From positions 13,096 to 77,095 of the forward strand of contig CAWABB010000002.1 in NCBI GenBank assembly GCA_963780165.1: a DNA stretch of 64,000 nucleotides, given 5' to 3'. Position 1 is the stretch's first letter, and each line of letters opens with the position of its first letter. The position numbers and the translations under genes are program-made. The notes beneath the pieces are model-generated. The model saw only the letters and a program-made list of their open reading frames with translations, had not been told where the DNA came from and searched no databases. The stretch comes from CAWABB01 sp963780165. GTDB taxonomy: Bacteria; Bacteroidota; Ignavibacteria; UBA10030; UBA6906. Of this stretch, positions 60,112-64,000 are shown piece by piece.

Positions 60112-62451
60112 GTGGCTACCCTCAGCGGTTCTACCGTCTCCCACTACAAGATCCTCGAAAAACTCGGCGGAGGCGGCATGGGCGTTGTCTACAAAGCCGA
60201 GGACACCAAACTCGACCGCATCGTCGCACTCAAGTTTCTCCCTCCTGACCTCACTCGTGATCCAGCAGCGATAGAGCGGTTCATCCACGAGGCCAAGGCT
60301 GCTTCGGCTCTCGACCATCCAAACGTCTGCGTTGTCCTGACGTCGGCGAGACCGATGACGGTCAGGTGTTCATCGCCATGGCCTTCTACGACGGGGAGAC
60401 GCTTAAGAAGATGATCGAGCGTGGGCCGCTTAAGATCGAGCAGGCGGTCGAGATTGCCATGCAGGTCTCGCAGGGACTTGCCACGGCACACGAACGACGA
60501 TATCGTCCACCGGGACATCAAGCCGGCCAACGTCATGGTCACCTCGGACGGGGTGACCAAGATCGTCGATTTCGGGCTCGCAAAGCTCTCCGGTCGTTCC
60601 TTGTTGACGAAGTCCGGAAGCGACCCTGGGCACGGCAGCCTACATGTCGCCGGAACAGGCAATCGGTGAGTCGCTTGACGGGAGGACGGACATCTGGTCG
60701 TTGGGTGTTACATTCTACGAGATGCTCACCGGTCACAGGCCCTTCGAGAGTGACTACGAGCAGGCGCTTGTGTACTCGATTCTGAATGAGGATCCGAAAC
60801 CGATGCGGGATATTCGGCCTGAGGTCCCCGACGCGCTGCAGAAGATCGTCCGACGGATGATGGGGAAGAAGCTCGAGGACAGGTATCAGAATGCAGCCGA
60901 ACTTGAAGCCGATCTGGAGGCCTTCAGAGCCGGGTCGGGACTCGCACGAAAGACTCAGAAGTTGTCGGGCAGAAAGGGTCGGAAAGTGGTGCTGGCTGTC
61001 GCGGGCGCCCTCATCGTCATCGGGGCGGGATTGCTCCTCTCGCTCCCCGACGTTGATCCGAAAATGTCATCCATGGCGATTCTCCCGTTCGTCAACGTGG
61101 CAAAGGACCCTGAGATCGAATATCTGTGTGATGGGCTTGCTGAGGCTCTCACCGACCAGATCGCCCGCCTCCCGCAACTGGAAAAGGTGACAGCGTTCAA
61201 TGGGGCACTTTATTATAAGGGCAAGGACATCCCTCCACCAGAAATCGGGAAGCAGCTCGGGGTGGAGACGCTCCTCATCACACGGTTGCAGGGGCAGGGG
61301 GACAGCGTGGTATTGACCATGGAACTTGTGAACGCTCGTGAGAACACGCATCTCTGGAGCGGGCGTTTTAAGGAAGGAAAATCCCGACTAAACAGAGTAG
61401 TCCCCTCCGTGTTCCTCTCACTCGCAACGGAGCTGGATCTCGCGACAGGTTCCAGCCAACCCGAGGTTGCCTCAGAAGTGAGCGAAGCCTTCCGACTCTA
61501 TCTCAAATCGCGATACCATTACTACAAAGGAACCGTCGATGGCTATCGCCAAAGCATGCAGTACTGTCGGGAAGCTATTTTGCTAGACCCATCATTTGCA
61601 CTCGCGTATTCTGGGCTCGTTGAAGGCTACGTGCAGCTGTCTGCAACAGACTTCGTCTCTGGGGGCATGTTCGTGATTCGGCCGCCATTGCGGCACGCAA
61701 GGCCATTGAATTGGACAACAGTCTCCCCCAAGCTTTCAGTTCTCTTGGACTTGTCAACTGGTTCGATCTAAACCTCAAAAGGTCGGAACAGGATTTCCTC
61801 AAGGCGCTGGCGCTCAATCGCTCCTATTCTGAGGGATACCACTACTACGCCCATCTGCTCGCCAGCAGAGGGGAATCCGCGAAGGGGTTCGAAAACATGG
61901 AGAAAGCCATCGATCTGTCTCCCACATGGACCCTCAACCAGTATTGCTACGGCATGTTCTACATACACGCACGTCGTTACCGCGAAGCAGAGATGCATTT
62001 CGAGCGAATGGGGCAGCAGGACTCAGCAAGCAGCGACGGCGATCTCGGCCTCTTCAGGGTTTTGCTGTTTGAGGGAAAGATCGACAAAGCAACCGAGACC
62101 GCCTTGCGGCTCGCCTCCCGCTATGGTGCGCAGCCCTCGGAATTGGAGTTTATGCTGGCAAGGGTAGCTGCAAAAGCCGGACGCAGAGAGGAGGCCCTCG
62201 CTCGAGTGCAGCACCTCGAAGAACTGGCCGACAAAGAGAAGGACGTGCATGGTGAACAGTTTGATCCATTCTCGTTTGCCAGAATTTACGCGAGCCTGGG
62301 TATGAAAGAGGAAGCGCTTGAATGGATAGAACGGTCGTTCTTCCAGCACTCCAATTTTCTTGTGAATCTGAACATTGCACCTGAGTTTGACACTTTGCGC
62401 GGTGATGCCCGTTTCACCGCCTTTCTGCGGAGGGCAGGCTTCCTGGAATGA
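60112..62451 (+). pseudogene. Serine/threonine protein kinase with TPR-like C-terminus, four frameshifts
   Basis: Starts at GTG 60112 with GAGGAGAAA upstream. The Hanks-type kinase domain can be read completely only across three frames: the glycine loop LGGGGMGVVYKAED and Lys in ALKFL, then VFIAMAFYDGETLKKMI, then IVHRDIKPANVMVTSDGVTK with IVDFGLAK, then MSPEQAIGESLDGRTDIWSL. A transmembrane helix (KVVLAVAGALIVIGAGLLLS) and an extracytoplasmic FlgO/TPR-like region follow. Shifts: one base lost near 60337, one gained near 60498, one gained near 60622, one lost near 61670. All catalytic motifs are otherwise intact, so recent decay or sequence error are both possible. By family, it would be a membrane-anchored signalling kinase. 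Confidence 0.75.
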
Positions 62452-62549
62452 TCGGTTGTGGCTAGAACTGTCGCAGTGATCTTTTCGAAATGGAATAGGG
62501 AGAAGAAGGTCCTTCGTTGATCGCGTCTTTTCTGAGAAAGGAAACGATC

Positions 62550-64000
62550 ATGAGAGTCACTGTGCTTCTTCTGGTGTCCGTGCTTCTGTTATGCTCCTGG
62601 GCAACCGCGCAGACTGTGAGCGGTAACCTTGAGGGGCGGAGTCCATCGATTCCACTGGAGCCCCGATTCCAGGGGTCAACGTGTCAATTGTTGGTCCAAA
62701 CCTGATCGGGGTTCGAGGTACCACGACGGGGGACAACGGCCTCTTCAGGGTTCTAGCCCTCCCGAGTGGCTACTATGAAGTGAGGATCAGTCACGTCGCA
62801 TTCCAGTCGAAGACCGTCGCTGGCGTCCGTGTCCCCCTCGGGGAACGGTCACGCTAAGCGATCTCCGGCTCAATCCGCGCGCGCTGGAAGCAGCTGAAAT
62901 CGTGACGTCAGGGGAGCGTCCTCTGATTGATATCACGTCTACCTCGCTCGGGGAGAATCTGACTAATGCCCAGCTTGAGGGTCTTCCCCTTGAGCGGAAC
63001 TACCAGGCGATCAGCAAGCTCCTCCCGCAGGCGAACGAAAGCTACTATGGGGATGGGGTGAGCGTCGCCGGTGCCACCGGGCTTGAGACTAAGTACTTCA
63101 TCGGGGGAGTTGATGTCACCGACCCGATCAAAAGCAGCTCTTCGACAAACCTCCCGTACAATTTCGTCCGTGAGATTCAGGTTCGCACGGGCGCATGAAG
63201 CAGAGTATCGCGGCTCCCTGGGTGGCCTTGTCAATGCGGTGACTTACTCCGGGGGGAATGAATTCAGCGGTCAGGTGTACGGTTTCTTCACGAACAACGA
63301 TTTTGCGGGCACGCCGCGGCAAGGAACGAGCCCGCTCCCGCTGACATATCGTCAATACGATGTAGGTGGAAGTGTCGGCGGCCCCATCGTTAGGGACCGG
63401 CTCTGGTTCTTTGGCGCGTACAATCCTCTTTCTTCTCATGAAGACGTGTCGCTCGGAACGCTGGGGACCTTCGACGACTACATGACTATTCACGCCTTTG
63501 CATCAAAGTTATCGTGGAGGGTGGATGAGGGGATACCGTCCATCTCGCGGTCTTTGGTGACCCCACATCGGGTCGGATGGTCACGTCCGTGCCTCCTCCC
63601 TACACAGCTCTGAGTGCCGACCCATTTCTCTCAAGTATCGAGAAAGGGGGCATCACTGTGGCGGCTGACGGTACCACATTCTCGGCAAAGGAATTCTGCT
63701 GGAATCGTACGCGGCATGGATGCGTCGGAAAGATGTGCAGGAAGGCGAGAACCCCCAAAGTCGGGATGTTGGCAGCTTCATGGACAATGTAAACTTTACC
63801 TGGTCTGGCGGACCGATATACCGTTTCAACGATGTGGTGACCACAGTGTCAGCTGGCGCAAAGGCAACGATGAATCTGGCAAACCACATCGTGAAGAGTG
63901 GAATTGAAATCACAGACCTGAAACTATCAAAGAAACCGAGTCGGACCGCTTACTTAGGCAGATGACCGACACTCTATTCGACGATCAGACCTACTTGCCT
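62550..64000 (+). pseudogene. TonB-dependent receptor with N-terminal CPD, frameshifted and truncated by window edge
   Basis: The ATG at 62550 (GAAAGGAAACGATC upstream) begins a signal peptide (VLLLVSVLLLCSWATAQ). A carboxypeptidase-regulatory-like domain follows (PIPGVNVSIVGPNLIGVRGT, LPSGYYEVRISHVAFQS), then the plug (LEGLPLERNYQAISKLLPQA, GLETKYFIGGVDVTDPI) and the first barrel strands (GGLVNAVTYSGGNEFSGQVY). Reading it needs shifts near 62640 (-1), 62844 (-1), 63196 (+1 or -2), 63531 (-1, in a G run), 63680 (-1) and 63940 (-1). It would import a TonB-dependent substrate or act as an outer-membrane receptor. Like the kinase before it, it is fragmented although its sequence is otherwise well conserved. 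Confidence 0.72.

Overview
The window is GC-rich chromosomal DNA from what is most likely an uncultured or little-studied member of the FCB group (Bacteroidota/Ignavibacteriota/Kapabacteria-like). The pointers are an orphan type IX secretion sorting tail with the QNYPNPFNPST signature, a DUF4954 protein, a TonB-receptor/CPD gene, DUF2911 and DUF4412 proteins and a serine/threonine kinase joined to a TPR-like region. The assignment is inference from gene content; no rRNA or tRNA gene was found.

Layout. 1-9.7 kb: 3' end of a hexuronate-type MFS transporter, a B12-binding radical SAM protein, a TerB-like protein next to a MITE-like inverted repeat, a DUF4954 left-handed beta-helix protein, and a tight minus-strand operon of acyl carrier protein, ADP-forming acyl-CoA synthetase and nagB. 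9.9-20.6 kb: SGNH hydrolase, DUF4432 epimerase-like enzyme, a secreted SnoaL-like protein, a replisome-organizer-like gene with an internal 11-bp iteron array and adjacent DnaA boxes, a PIG-L deacetylase, a small membrane protein plus a sodium/solute symporter, and a DUF2911 protein. 20.9-22.2 kb: a cold-shock protein and a NarL-type response regulator.

22.5-49.5 kb is a stress and envelope island. It holds CsbD, SPFH/prohibitin, DUF5661, a baeRF-like protein, a polyprenyl glycosylphosphotransferase, a GlsB/YeaQ protein, a 3057-residue cyclic beta-1,2-glucan synthase (NdvB/ChvB type), an lmo0937-type peptide, an RNB ribonuclease, GrpE, a CbpA-type co-chaperone, an AsmA-like protein, an AI-2E/PerM-family permease, a BamA-like outer membrane protein, LysE, an M48 lipoprotein protease and small unknown proteins. 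The main find is a family of six near-identical ~67-bp elements, each directly upstream of one of these transcription units (one more lies at 12.6 kb ahead of the SnoaL-like gene). They have a conserved 5' block and a -10-like hexamer at an almost fixed 53-bp offset. They look like a dedicated promoter/activator site defining a stress regulon. A second, unrelated ~100-bp element occurs twice, each 34-35 nt before a start codon.

49.5-59.3 kb: a caspase/clostripain-like lipoprotein, a cupin, a CzcO-like flavoprotein, and a copper/silver efflux operon (Cys-rich peptide, CusA, CusC-like, CusB) whose CusA carries an unusual Ser/Ala/Met-rich insertion. 59.3-64 kb: an orphan T9SS tail, then a kinase-TPR gene and a TonB-receptor gene that both carry many single-base frameshifts. 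No gene upstream does, so this is either a decaying block or low-accuracy sequence near a contig end.
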